A DNA stretch of 53,788 bases from Geobacter sp. OR-1 (GTDB taxonomy: Bacteria; Desulfobacterota; Desulfuromonadia; Geobacterales; DSM-12255): assembly GCF_000813145.1 (NCBI RefSeq), contig NZ_BAZF01000025.1, positions 1-53,788 of the forward strand, given 5' to 3'. The notes beneath the pieces are model-generated. The model did not search any database, was not told the origin of the DNA, and worked only from the letters and a program-made list of their open reading frames with translations. How positions within the stretch are numbered: position 1 is the first letter of the stretch; every line of letters starts with the position of its first letter. Of the stretch, positions 32,471 through 41,036 are shown in pieces. The position numbers and the translations under genes are program-made.

Positions 32471-33615
32471 GACTGCCGCAACCATTCGTCCGTTCCGGGG
32501 TCTCTATCGGTCCGGCGCTGCCGATACCCGGTCCCCAGGGCATCGGCGGCCAGGATCGCGGCCTCGACCATGTCCGCAGTGACCGGGAACCAGGTGGAGT
32601 GAATAGTCTCTCCTTCGGCAACACTGGCTTTCGCCACCTGCCGGATATCTTCTATTGTCGGCGCCGTCAGCTCCAGGTCCGCCAGGCAGATCGGCAGGCC
32701 GACTGAATGACAGAACCCCAGCAGTTCGGCAATGGCCTCCGGCGGCCGTCCTTCCAGCACCAGCTGCACCAGCACCCCGAAAGCCACCTTTTCGCCATGA
32801 AGCTTTGCCCTGGTCGCGGCCAGGGTCGTCAGACCGTTGTGAATCGAGTGCCCGCCGGCATGGCCGCCGTTTTCCGAACTTAGCCCGCTCAGCAGCGTAT
32901 TTGCCTCCACGATCGCCTCCAGCGCCGGGGTGACTGACTGTTGCTCCACTGCCAGCTTGGCGGCCACACCCCACTCCAGCAACGTTTCGTAGCAGATCCG
33001 CGCAAGGGCGCGGGTTGCCAGGGTCTGGCTGCCGCCGCCGGTCAGCTGATTGGGGGCATTGCTGCGGGCACAGCTGTCCGACTCCCAGTACGTGGCAAGG
33101 GCATCCCCCATACCGGCCACCAGGAACCGTACCGGCGCCCTGGCGATCAGTTCGGTATCCACCAGGATGCAGTCCGGGTTGCGGCGCAGCAGCAGGTAGC
33201 GCTCGAAAGAGCCGTCGTCGCAATAGATCACTGCCAGCGCCGAACAAGGGGCATCGGTGGCAACCGTTGTGGGCACCACGATGACCGGCGCCTGCAGTTC
33301 ATGGGCAACGGCCTTGCCGGCATCGATGGCCGCACCGCCACCCACTGCTATGATCAGGTCGGCCCCGTGGGTCTTGGCAACTGCCACCAGCCGGTCGATT
33401 TCCGGCCGGGAAGAGGTGCCGCCGAAATATTCCTGGTGGCTGGGGATGGCTTCCACTGCCAGGCTCGGCTGAATCGCCCCGGCGCAGAGCGACAGGGCGG
33501 TCTTTCCGCCGACCAGCAATGCGCACCGCCCCAGGCGGCCCGCGTGGCCGCCGATTTCGCGCACTGCCCCGGCCCCTTGCACGTAACGTCCCGGCGAACA
33601 GAACAATCGGCTCAT
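32467..33615 (-). CDS. glycerol dehydrogenase-like protein (GldA family)
   Basis: A 382-residue iron/zinc-type polyol dehydrogenase. It shows the NAD-binding GGGAAIDAGKAVAHEL, the VVPTTVATDAPCSA segment, and metal ligands in VAGMGDALATYWE, AGGHSIHNG and KLHGEKVAFG. GldA enzymes oxidise glycerol and small diols to hydroxyketones. GAGGAGG precedes the start. Its coupling to a response regulator parallels the ErcA-kinase pairs in this window, so a regulatory role is also possible. The metal ligands are intact. Confidence 0.88.
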   Translation of the reverse strand: MSRLFCSPGRYVQGAGAVREIGGHAGRLGRCALLVGGKTALSLCAGAIQPSLAVEAIPSHQEYFGGTSSRPEIDRLVAVAKTHGADLIIAVGGGAAIDAGKAVAHELQAPVIVVPTTVATDAPCSALAVIYCDDGSFERYLLLRRNPDCILVDTELIARAPVRFLVAGMGDALATYWESDSCARSNAPNQLTGGGSQTLATRALARICYETLLEWGVAAKLAVEQQSVTPALEAIVEANTLLSGLSSENGGHAGGHSIHNGLTTLAATRAKLHGEKVAFGVLVQLVLEGRPPEAIAELLGFCHSVGLPICLADLELTAPTIEDIRQVAKASVAEGETIHSTWFPVTADMVEAAILAADALGTGYRQRRTDRDPGTDEWLRQS

Positions 33616-33643
33616 AAGTTACCTCCTCACCCCCCGGAAGGTC

Positions 33644-33880
33644 TTACCCGACGTGAGGCTTGCCGACCTCACCAAGGTCGAGTGCTCCGTGACCACCTTC
33701 AACATTGGGGGCATCGCTGCCAAGATGGGCGGCGCAGACATATTGGACGCTGTTTGCCTGTGCGCCGCAGTGGCGGCAGGTAACGGTCGGATTGTCGGAG
33801 ACGCTTTTCAGACACTCTTCCTCTCCGTGCGTTTTGAGATAACAGATATGCATGTTATGTGATTCGCAAGTACAGTTCAT
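33644..33880 (-). CDS. small cysteine-rich protein
   Basis: A 78-residue protein with seven cysteines, including CTC near the N-terminus, a CRHCG knuckle and four His. The spacing suggests a zinc- or iron-sulfur-binding protein, but I recognise no family. GGAGG precedes the ATG. It lies between the PAS kinase and glycerol dehydrogenase genes, in the same direction with short gaps, so it probably belongs to their transcript. Confidence 0.7.
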   Translation of the reverse strand: MNCTCESHNMHICYLKTHGEEECLKSVSDNPTVTCRHCGAQANSVQYVCAAHLGSDAPNVEGGHGALDLGEVGKPHVG

Positions 33881-33937
33881 TATTCCTCCAGAGATTGGGT
33901 TGATGCCCGGTCAGGACGCGGCAGAGTCAGAGATTGC

Positions 33938-35851
33938 TTATTCGTGGCGGACCGGCAGCGTTACCGTGAACTGCGACCCCTCGCCAAGCCGGCTTTCCAC
34001 TTCGATCTCGCCGCCATGGCGCTTGACGATGTCGTAGGAAAGGGCCAGGCCGAGTCCGACCCCCTTCCCCACCTCCTTGGTGGTGAAAAACGGGTCCCAG
34101 ATCCGGTCGATCATATCCTGGCCGATGCCGCAACCGGTGTCGCTGATCTTGATGACGATCATGGCTCCGTCATGCAACCCGGTCTGGATAGTTACCCGCC
34201 CTTTACCGGTAATCGCCTGATGGGCATTGACCAGCAGGTTCATGCAGACCTGGCGCAGGCCGGACGGATCACCCATGACCCGCGGCAACCCCTCATGCAG
34301 CTCCCTGACCACCTCGATCTGGCGGTAGGCCGACTGGTGCCGCAGCAGCTCCAGGATCTCCAGGAGGATCACGTTCACCTCCACCTGGGCAAAAGAGCCG
34401 TCCGACTTTCTGCCGAAGCTGAGCAGGTTCTCGATGATCCCTTTGCAGCGGTACGACTCCCGGACAATGACCTCCAGGTAATGGGGAAAAACATCCAGCC
34501 GGCAGTCGGTCTTCAGGGCCGGTTCATCCCGGAAGCGGCGCAATAGCGCCTCGGCGCATCCGGCAACCGAGGTGAGCGGGTTGTTGATCTCGTGGGCAAT
34601 GCCGGTGGCGAGCACCCCGATGCTGGACATCTTCTCGGTCTGGATCAGGTGCATCTCCTGGAGCCTTTTCCTGGAAACGTCCCGGAAAAAGACCAGGGCA
34701 CGGTTTCTTTCCCCCAATGCGTCCCGGATCGGGGTGGCGGTGATATCCACGTACTGGGTCCGCTGGCCGTCCCGCACCGAGACATGGGAGGTCTCCACCC
34801 GCTCTCCTCGCAACGCCCTTTCCACCGGGCAATCGCCCGGAAGAATAGCTGTTTCGGGATGGAACAGCTCCTGGCAGGAGCTCCCCGGTCTGATCTCCTG
34901 CGGATAGAGTTGCGGGCCGGTCAGGTTATGGTGCTGCACCCGGCCGTCTTGGTCATAGACCGTGATGCCGTCGCTGATGGAGTCGAAGATCGCCTGCAGC
35001 TCGTTGGTCTTGTTGCTCAGCTCGACCTCGGCCTGCTTGCGATCGGAAATGTCCTGGGTTGTGCCATAGAGCTTGACCACCCTGCCGGCGGAGTTCACCT
35101 GCGGCTCGACAATGGTATAGACCCAGCGCGAGCTGCCGTCGCTGAACTGGAGGCGATGCTCGATCTCGTAGCTCTTGCCGTGCTCGGTACCCAACCGGAG
35201 CTGTTCCATGACCAGATCATGGTCATCCGGATGCACCACCCCGGCAAACGCCTCCTGGGTGGTCTCTTCCCGTGTGAGCCGCATGATCCGCAGCAGTTCA
35301 TCCGAGGCTTTGACATTGCCGGTGACCGGGTCGAAACTCCACGATCCCACATGGGTCATGGACTGGGCCTTGGCCAGGTTGTATTCGCTCTCGGACAGGG
35401 CGCTCTCGGCCATCTTCTTCTCGGTGATGTCCACCAGGACCGCCAGGCACTCCTCGCCCGAGGCGGTGACCATCGCCTCGATCCTTACATAGAGCGGGGC
35501 CGATTCATCGGACGATAACCGCAACCGGCAGGTCTCCTTACCGCCTCCGGAAAAGACCTTCTGCAGGAACTTGCCGAACAGGAACAGGTCCTCGTCGGCA
35601 ACATACTGCTCGAACCGCCGGTTGATCAACTGCTCCGGCTCCACGCCGAGCAGCCTGACACCGAACAGGTTGACCGACTGGATCACTCCCTTCATGTCAA
35701 AGGTGAAATACCCCACCGGCGCAAAATCGTACAGCAACGCATACTTGTTGCGCGACGCCTCCAGCTCTTCGCGGGAGCGGCGCAGTTCTTCGATCTTGGT
35801 CTCAAGTTCGGCCTGGTATGCCTTGAATTCATGCAGCTGGTTCAACGTCAT
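33938..35851 (-). CDS. multi-PAS sensor histidine kinase
   Basis: A 637-residue soluble kinase. An N-terminal coiled coil (ELETKIEELRRSREELEASR) is followed by three PAS domains (about residues 35-145, 165-275 and 285-400), HisKA (ATGIAHEINNPLTSVAG) and HATPase (GVGLGLALSYDIVKRHGGEI). The third PAS carries a cysteine motif (SCQELFHP, then CPVERAL). It is shared with the kinase at 43397-44605, whose whole kinase half is also closely similar. No receiver or membrane segment is seen. The Met at 35851 follows GAGGAA; a GTG at 35896 that overlaps the preceding stop would add 15 residues. Confidence 0.9.
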   Translation of the reverse strand: MTLNQLHEFKAYQAELETKIEELRRSREELEASRNKYALLYDFAPVGYFTFDMKGVIQSVNLFGVRLLGVEPEQLINRRFEQYVADEDLFLFGKFLQKVFSGGGKETCRLRLSSDESAPLYVRIEAMVTASGEECLAVLVDITEKKMAESALSESEYNLAKAQSMTHVGSWSFDPVTGNVKASDELLRIMRLTREETTQEAFAGVVHPDDHDLVMEQLRLGTEHGKSYEIEHRLQFSDGSSRWVYTIVEPQVNSAGRVVKLYGTTQDISDRKQAEVELSNKTNELQAIFDSISDGITVYDQDGRVQHHNLTGPQLYPQEIRPGSSCQELFHPETAILPGDCPVERALRGERVETSHVSVRDGQRTQYVDITATPIRDALGERNRALVFFRDVSRKRLQEMHLIQTEKMSSIGVLATGIAHEINNPLTSVAGCAEALLRRFRDEPALKTDCRLDVFPHYLEVIVRESYRCKGIIENLLSFGRKSDGSFAQVEVNVILLEILELLRHQSAYRQIEVVRELHEGLPRVMGDPSGLRQVCMNLLVNAHQAITGKGRVTIQTGLHDGAMIVIKISDTGCGIGQDMIDRIWDPFFTTKEVGKGVGLGLALSYDIVKRHGGEIEVESRLGEGSQFTVTLPVRHE

Positions 35852-35895
35852 TTCCTCGCTTGCTGTCCGGTGCGGCGAACTAACCGCACGGAACA

Positions 35896-37332
35896 CTACC
35901 GCCTTTTATGGTAAGGAGTCCCGTACCGGTCGCGCCATTCCTTGCTGCTCGGGCTGAACTGGGTGCAGTTGGGGCTGTCGACAGCCTTTGGCCGGTTGTA
36001 GTAGTTCAGCTCCTTGGCGGGTTCCTCGACCCTCGGTTCATGGCGATCTCTTTTCCAGGCCCGGCTGTCGTTATGGTCGAACAGGGTATGGAAAAGGTCT
36101 TCCACCAGCCGGCTCAATTCGTCCACGTCCCGGGCCGTTTCCACCCGGTCGCAGTACGATCCGTACAGATCGAGCAGGCAGTCACCGCGCTGCCAGATGT
36201 CGCGCTCCTCCGGAGTGAGCCAGAGCATGTAGCCGGCCTTCTCGCGGATCTCCTCCAGCGCCCAGTCATTGGCCTCGTTGTAATTGTTGCGGCCGTCACC
36301 GATGATGATGATAGCCGGCTTTCCCCGCATGTTCTCCAGATGCCTCTCCTTGAAACTCGCAAAGACAGCGCCGTAATCGCTGTTGTCATCTAGGTTGATG
36401 ATGTCGCCCTTATCAATGGTCTCCAGCAGGCAGTTCACCGGCATGTTCCGGAGCATCGGCGTGATCTCTGCCAGCTCCTTGTTGAAGATGAAACTCCGGA
36501 CATGCATCAGCCGGTTCTGCAGCGTGTGGAGCAGGAGGAGCATGAAGCGGGTGGCGTGGCTCACCGAATAGCTGACATCGCACAGAACCACGAGCCGCGG
36601 CTTCTCCTTCCGCTTGCGCCGCAGCGAGAGCAGGAACGGGACCATGCCGTGCCGGTAGTTTTTCTGGATCGTCTTGATGACATGGAGCTTGCCGCGGTTC
36701 TCCATCTCTTTCATCCGCTGCACATCCTTGCGGATCCGCACCAGCATACGGGAGACAACCTCCTGCATGTCCGCCAGCTCTTCCGGGGTAAATGGGACCA
36801 CCCTGCTTTTGTTCACACCCTGATGGAAGGCAACGGTCGGAGGGCTCTGCATGTAGTAGTCGGCCGGCTCCGGGGCATTCATCTTCCCCCGATAGCCGTC
36901 CAGCTGCACCATGATCTCGGCGCCGGCAGCATCGTCGTCGCTCTCTTCCAGCCCCAGCAGGTTTTCCAGATCCTCAGCAGTGAGATCCTCATCGATGATC
37001 TGCAGCGGGTCGTCCTTTTCCCTGGTCCGATGCTCGTCGGCCTTCAACTGCTCACCTTCAACGATATGGATCATGGCGCTCAGGAACTCCGCGGGATCGA
37101 GGTCCCCCGGGTTGCTCTGGTTGCTGCTGAAGAACCAGTCAAAGACCTCTTCGAATGCCGGGATATCATTGACGTTCTTCACCAGGGTCAGCCGCAGGAG
37201 CGCTTTTACCGAACTCCGCCCCGACAGCCCGCCGATGGCCAGGGCCTGCACGGCATCCAGGCTTTCGCCCGGCGACACCCTGACCCCGCGCTCCCGCAGG
37301 GCGGTGACAAATCTGGTGATGATCCGTTCCAT
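35896..37332 (-). CDS. VWA-domain protein, CoxE-like
   Basis: A 478-residue protein. The C-terminal half contains a von Willebrand A fold with the metal-site start VVLCDVSYSVSHATRFMLLL (a D-x-S-x-S motif) and AIIIIGDGRNNYNE. The N-terminal half (RGVRVSPGESLDAVQAL) matches CoxE-type VWA proteins. CoxE works with the AAA+ protein CoxD in maturing the CO dehydrogenase metal centre. Here the AAA+ partner is encoded immediately upstream, 2 bp away. The pair probably remodels or activates a metalloenzyme; the nearest candidate is the iron alcohol dehydrogenase. Confidence 0.88.
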   Translation of the reverse strand: MERIITRFVTALRERGVRVSPGESLDAVQALAIGGLSGRSSVKALLRLTLVKNVNDIPAFEEVFDWFFSSNQSNPGDLDPAEFLSAMIHIVEGEQLKADEHRTREKDDPLQIIDEDLTAEDLENLLGLEESDDDAAGAEIMVQLDGYRGKMNAPEPADYYMQSPPTVAFHQGVNKSRVVPFTPEELADMQEVVSRMLVRIRKDVQRMKEMENRGKLHVIKTIQKNYRHGMVPFLLSLRRKRKEKPRLVVLCDVSYSVSHATRFMLLLLHTLQNRLMHVRSFIFNKELAEITPMLRNMPVNCLLETIDKGDIINLDDNSDYGAVFASFKERHLENMRGKPAIIIIGDGRNNYNEANDWALEEIREKAGYMLWLTPEERDIWQRGDCLLDLYGSYCDRVETARDVDELSRLVEDLFHTLFDHNDSRAWKRDRHEPRVEEPAKELNYYNRPKAVDSPNCTQFSPSSKEWRDRYGTPYHKRR

Positions 37333-37334
37333 GG

Positions 37335-38237
37335 TTATCCCATCATCTGCACTGCCAGCTCCGTTACCTGCTTGAGGTCTGCCTGGTGTTTGGCGATCAC
37401 TCCAACCGTGTTGGCCACCACTGCCGGGGTCAGCTGCTTGGTATGCAGGATGGAAAGCACCTGGGCCCAGTCCAGGGTCTCGGAAACGCTGGGGGGCTTG
37501 CGCAGGTTGAGCTCGCGCACCCGGCGGAGGAATTCGACCATCTGCCGGCTAAGACCTTCGCACAGCTCCGGGAACTTGGTCCGGACAATGGCCACCTCCC
37601 GGTCAAACTCGGGATAGCCGATATAGAGGTAGAGACAACGCCGCCTCAGGGCGTCGGATATCATCCTGGTGCCGTTGCTGGTAAGGATTGCCAGCGGTTT
37701 GTGCTGCGCCGCAATAACACCCAGCTCCGGAACCGAAACCTGGAAATCGCTCAGACACTCCAGCAGCAGCGCCTCGAACTCGTCTCCGGAACGGTCGATC
37801 TCGTCTATCAGCAGCAGCGACCTTTTTGGCGACAGAAAACTGCGCAGGATCGGTCGCTGTACCAGAAAATTTTGGGAAAAGAAGAGGCTTTCCTCTGCCG
37901 AGAGCCTCTCGACCGCGGCTCGGAGATCGGTCGATTCGGAGAGGTAGCTGTCGAGCTGGGTCCGGAGCAGCTGGGTGTAGAGCAGCTGCTTGCCGTATTC
38001 CCAGTCGTAGAGCGCCTTCCCCTCGTCGATCCCTTCGTAGCACTGCAGCCGGACCATGGGAAAATCGAGCACTGTTGACAAGGTCTTGGCCAGGCCGGTT
38101 TTGCCAACCCCCGGCGGTCCTTCGATCAGGATCGGCTTCTCCATCCGGAGAGCCAGGAAGACCGCGGTGGCAATGGTCTCATCCGCAATGTAGCCGCCGC
38201 TCCGGAGAAGTTCCTTTACCTGCTGTTCAGTAATCAT
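37335..38237 (-). CDS. MoxR-family AAA+ ATPase, CoxD-like
   Basis: A 300-residue AAA+ protein: Walker A EGPPGVGKTGLAKTL, Walker B SLLLIDEIDRSG, sensor 1 LAILTSNGTRMISDALRRRC. MoxR proteins act as chaperones in assembly of metal-containing enzymes, classically methanol dehydrogenase, and act with VWA partners. The start at 38237 follows AGGGG. A long upstream in-frame extension runs through the terminator after the alcohol dehydrogenase and is rejected. The gene lies between the alcohol dehydrogenase and the VWA gene. Confidence 0.9.
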   Translation of the reverse strand: MITEQQVKELLRSGGYIADETIATAVFLALRMEKPILIEGPPGVGKTGLAKTLSTVLDFPMVRLQCYEGIDEGKALYDWEYGKQLLYTQLLRTQLDSYLSESTDLRAAVERLSAEESLFFSQNFLVQRPILRSFLSPKRSLLLIDEIDRSGDEFEALLLECLSDFQVSVPELGVIAAQHKPLAILTSNGTRMISDALRRRCLYLYIGYPEFDREVAIVRTKFPELCEGLSRQMVEFLRRVRELNLRKPPSVSETLDWAQVLSILHTKQLTPAVVANTVGVIAKHQADLKQVTELAVQMMG

Positions 38238-38266
38238 GGTCGGCCCCTGAATTTTGTGGCTGTTAT

Positions 38267-38315
38267 AAAAAAAATGCCGCTGGAGTCCTGGAGTTCGCTC
38301 CGGCTGCCAGCGGCC
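38267..38315 (-). terminator. intrinsic terminator after the MDO-like alcohol dehydrogenase
   Basis: On the minus strand GCCGCTGG (38314-38307) pairs with CCAGCGGC (38283-38276) around an inner CGGAG...CTCCA stem. Eight U (38274-38267) follow after one base. This separates the dehydrogenase transcript from moxR unless there is read-through. Confidence 0.85.
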
Positions 38316-38449
38316 CAATGAAGGAGTATATGGCTGAACGGCAAGGTCGTCACCTGCCGGAAATGCCAGGTGCTCGCACGGTTTGGAATCAGTTGCCGAT
38401 TCAATGGTTGCCCGGGAACTGGAAATCGTTTGCACCTGACCGGGAAATA

Positions 38450-38476
38450 CGCGGGGTTCGGGAACCGAACCCCGCG
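38450..38476. repeat. strong hairpin just after the alcohol dehydrogenase stop
   Basis: CGCGGGGTTCGG and CCGAACCCCGCG form a perfect 12-bp stem with a 3-nt loop, nine bases beyond the stop codon. It has no real U tract and probably protects the mRNA end. The true terminator lies farther on at 38267-38315. Between the two is a smaller CACCTG/CAGGTG repeat and no gene. Confidence 0.75.
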
Positions 38477-38484
38477 CATGGGAT

Positions 38485-39690
38485 TTACATGCAGCCTTTG
38501 AATACCGCACGCATTTCGTTGAAACCGACATCCTTCGGGTTCCCTTCGGAGCAGATATCGGCGGCGGCGAATTTGGACAGGCCGTCGAGGTCTTTTTCCT
38601 GCAGACCGAGGTCAGCAAAGCGCTGGGTGATGAACAGTTCGTCTTTGAGTTCCTGGATAGCGTCGATGAACTTCTCACCGGCTTTGTAGTCGGACAGCCC
38701 GGCAACATCGATATCGGCTGCTTTAGCCATCATCTTGAAGCGCTCGGGGCAGGCCGGCAGGTTGAAGCGACATACGTCTACGAGGGCGATGGCGTTGCAG
38801 AGACCGTGCGGCGCATCGTAGAGACCGCCCATGGCGTGAGCCATGGAGTGAACGATACCGAGGCCGGCGCTGTTGAAGCTGTAGGCAGCGGCCATTTCAG
38901 CCCAGACCATCTGCTCGACTGCCCGGTCGTTGTTACGGTTGGCAGCGGACTGACGCAGGTTCTGGAAGATTTCGGTAATTGCCCAGAGGCCCGGGCCGTA
39001 AGCGGACTGCACGCAGAGACGGGAAGCGATCGCTTCAACGGCGTGGGTCAGAGCGTCCATGCCGGTGTAGGCAACCAGTTCCTGGGTCATGCACTGGTGA
39101 ATCAACGGGTCGTTGACCGACTTGCTCGGGGTGCAGTTCGGATCGAACAAAGCCATCTTGTACATCTTCTCGGTGTGGTTGATGATCGAGAAGCAGGAAA
39201 CTTCCGAACCGGTACCCGAGGTGGTGTTGATGGCGAGATGCGGGATCTTGTTCTTCTTGGTTGCCTTGAAGGCGCCTTCGAAGGTGCGGACGTCCTGACC
39301 GTCGTGGCTGTAGACCAGTTTGATGGCCTTGCCGCAGTCATGCGAGCTGCCGCCGCCCAGGGTGATGATGCCGTCGAATTTGCCGGAGGCCAATACCTTG
39401 GCGCCTTCCATTACTTCATGATCTTTGGGGTTCGGGGTTGCCTTGTCGAAAACTTCGGAGGCCACGCCGGCGTGCTTGAGGACGCCCTGGATAGCTTCGA
39501 CGATACCGGTGCCGCGCAGACCAGTGGTAACGATCAGGGCATTATTGATACCGAGGGCCTTGGCGTCATTGCCGACCATGGTATGGGCGCCCCAGCCGAT
39601 ATTTACGGAAGGATATGCGTGCTGCATCTTGATCGGGTACTCGGTTCTCTGCTGGCTGAGGGTCCGTTTTACATCTCTGAAATGTGGCAT
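38485..39690 (-). CDS. iron-containing alcohol dehydrogenase resembling NDMA-dependent methanol dehydrogenase
   Basis: A 401-residue group III alcohol dehydrogenase. The visible pieces GWGAHTMVGNDAKALG, IVTTGLRGTGIVEAI, TPNPKDHEVMEGA and GGGSSHDCGKAIKL follow the pattern of actinobacterial MDO/NDMA-dependent dehydrogenases. Metal ligands are in GMDALTHAVEA, SMAHAMGG and APHGLCNAIAL. MDO enzymes keep NAD(H) bound and need mycofactocin as external electron acceptor. Their kinship, and the mft operon in the same window, make this the best candidate for the mycofactocin-dependent enzyme. AAGGAGGA precedes the start. A consensus sigma54 promoter and a 200-bp leader lie upstream. Confidence 0.88.
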   Translation of the reverse strand: MPHFRDVKRTLSQQRTEYPIKMQHAYPSVNIGWGAHTMVGNDAKALGINNALIVTTGLRGTGIVEAIQGVLKHAGVASEVFDKATPNPKDHEVMEGAKVLASGKFDGIITLGGGSSHDCGKAIKLVYSHDGQDVRTFEGAFKATKKNKIPHLAINTTSGTGSEVSCFSIINHTEKMYKMALFDPNCTPSKSVNDPLIHQCMTQELVAYTGMDALTHAVEAIASRLCVQSAYGPGLWAITEIFQNLRQSAANRNNDRAVEQMVWAEMAAAYSFNSAGLGIVHSMAHAMGGLYDAPHGLCNAIALVDVCRFNLPACPERFKMMAKAADIDVAGLSDYKAGEKFIDAIQELKDELFITQRFADLGLQEKDLDGLSKFAAADICSEGNPKDVGFNEMRAVFKGCM

Positions 39691-39808
39691 CTGTACTTCC
39701 TCCTTTTGGTGTTGTTTATAATCTGTAGTTTGAAATCACTACCTACTGCCTGTAAACGATCCAACGCCGGGCCAACATCCTAATCTCCTCTCATCACCTC
39801 CTATAACT

Positions 39809-39820
39809 TTGTTATAACAA
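39809..39820. promoter_or_regulatory. palindrome in the leader of the MDO-like dehydrogenase
   Basis: TTGTTATAACAA is a perfect palindrome. It is embedded in further TAAC...GTTA repeats (39803-39827), between the sigma54 promoter and the start codon. It may be a repressor site or an RNA element; no regulator can be named. Confidence 0.4.
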
Positions 39821-39891
39821 GTTGTTACCCATTGCATATAACCGGTATTTTTCAGGTTCTGGCGTGTGTGCCGCGCCGATGTTCTCACCAA

Positions 39892-39909
39892 AAGCAAACA
39901 GAGTGCCAA
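39892..39909 (-). promoter_or_regulatory. sigma54 (-24/-12) promoter of the MDO-like alcohol dehydrogenase
   Basis: The minus strand reads TTGGCACTCTGTTTGCTT: TGGCAC, five bases, TTGCT, GG and GC 12 bp apart. It is a full RpoN consensus in a gene-free region, about 200 bp before the ATG. Confidence 0.88.
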
Positions 39910-40584
39910 CGCGATTTATTCTTTAAATCAAGCTATTTACGTGCATTTTATCCAAATTTCCGCCGGCATGCCAAAACGGTGCAGGGGAATTTTGAAACAT
40001 CTTTTTACTTTTTTTCGCTGTTTATCCCAATATGCCGCTATGGAGATAATCCACACTGAGGAATTTCGCCACGAGCAAGACAAACCGGCAGCCGGCTGAA
40101 ATTGCGACTTCAGAGATTCAAACGATTATTTTTTTATAATATTTTGTATCCGGACAATGGGGAGGGGGAAAATCCGGGATAAGGGGCTGCAGATCAGGAA
40201 GGGTTAAAAGGACAGAGGATCGGAATATATGGCCCTGCGGACAGGACAACGATCATCGACGGCGCCGCATTTGCCGGCGACCATTGCCACACGGCGGCTC
40301 CATCGACTGCGGCAGAAATGGACACCGTTTATTGCAAGCTCACCCTTCTGTGGGAATTTGCCTCGCCAGAACATTGCCAATCGTAGATATTTTCCACATT
40401 GTTGCGATTTTACCCATTAAGAGTATCGCTGTTGCGAAGAAGGCGGCAATAACTCTATAACTAGTTGGAATAATTAAACCTGAAGAGAGGACCTGCCGCG
40501 CTGCCGCAGGGCAAAGCGCTGCTATTCGCCACGGCAAACTGTAGCATTACTCCACAGCTAATTCGATTGGCTTTCATCGGGAGT
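39910..40584. other. long gene-free region upstream of the MDO-like dehydrogenase promoter
   Basis: No credible gene was found in these 675 bp. It contains TCCACACTG (40050-40058), about 140 bp upstream of the -24 element, and TCCACATTGTTGC (40393-40405). The latter differs at one base from a site before the porin promoter. The AT-rich stretch 40125-40150 could help DNA bending. The whole region fits enhancer sites for an NtrC-type activator. Confidence 0.5.
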
Positions 40585-41019
40585 TCAGGCGAGGATTTCT
40601 ATCTTGCAGCCTGGGGCAACAAAACCACCCTGCAGGACCCGGGCGAAAATCCCTTCTTTGGGCATGACGCAGTCACCGGCCTGATAGAAAATGGCGCAGC
40701 GCGTATGGCACTCTTTGCCGATCTGGGTTACTTCAAGAAGGGTTTCCCCCACTGTCAGCCGCGTCCCGACAGGGAGCGACGGCAGGTCGATACCCTGTGT
40801 AGTGATGTTTTCGGCAAAGTCGCCGGTGGTGACATCGAGCCCCAGAGCTTGCATCTTGGCGATGCTCTCCAGGGCCAGAAGACTTACCTGACGATGCCAC
40901 TCCCCGGCATGGGCATCACCCGCAATGCCGTGATTCTCCCGCAGTTCGACCCGATCGACCGGGGTTTTCCGCTCCCCTTTGTTCTGACTGATACAGACCG
41001 CGACCACCTTGGCCGACAT
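40585..41019 (-). CDS. MOSC-domain protein
   Basis: A 144-residue single-domain MOSC protein (VDRVELRENHGIAGDAHAGE, then GKECHTRCAIF). MOSC domains descend from the C-terminus of molybdenum cofactor sulfurase and bind or transfer sulfur to Mo/W pterin centres. The Met at 41019 follows GGAGGAAAT. An alternative Met at 41040 overlaps the moaA stop (ATGA) and adds seven residues. Co-transcription with moaA supports a role in Mo/W cofactor metabolism. Confidence 0.9.
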   Translation of the reverse strand: MSAKVVAVCISQNKGERKTPVDRVELRENHGIAGDAHAGEWHRQVSLLALESIAKMQALGLDVTTGDFAENITTQGIDLPSLPVGTRLTVGETLLEVTQIGKECHTRCAIFYQAGDCVMPKEGIFARVLQGGFVAPGCKIEILA

Positions 41020-41036
41020 ATTTCCTCCAGTCCTGC

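Noticed and set aside
39832-40099. Two short plus-strand frames upstream of the MDO-like dehydrogenase
   Set aside because: They overlap each other and the sigma54 promoter. Composition is random and no start signal is evident.
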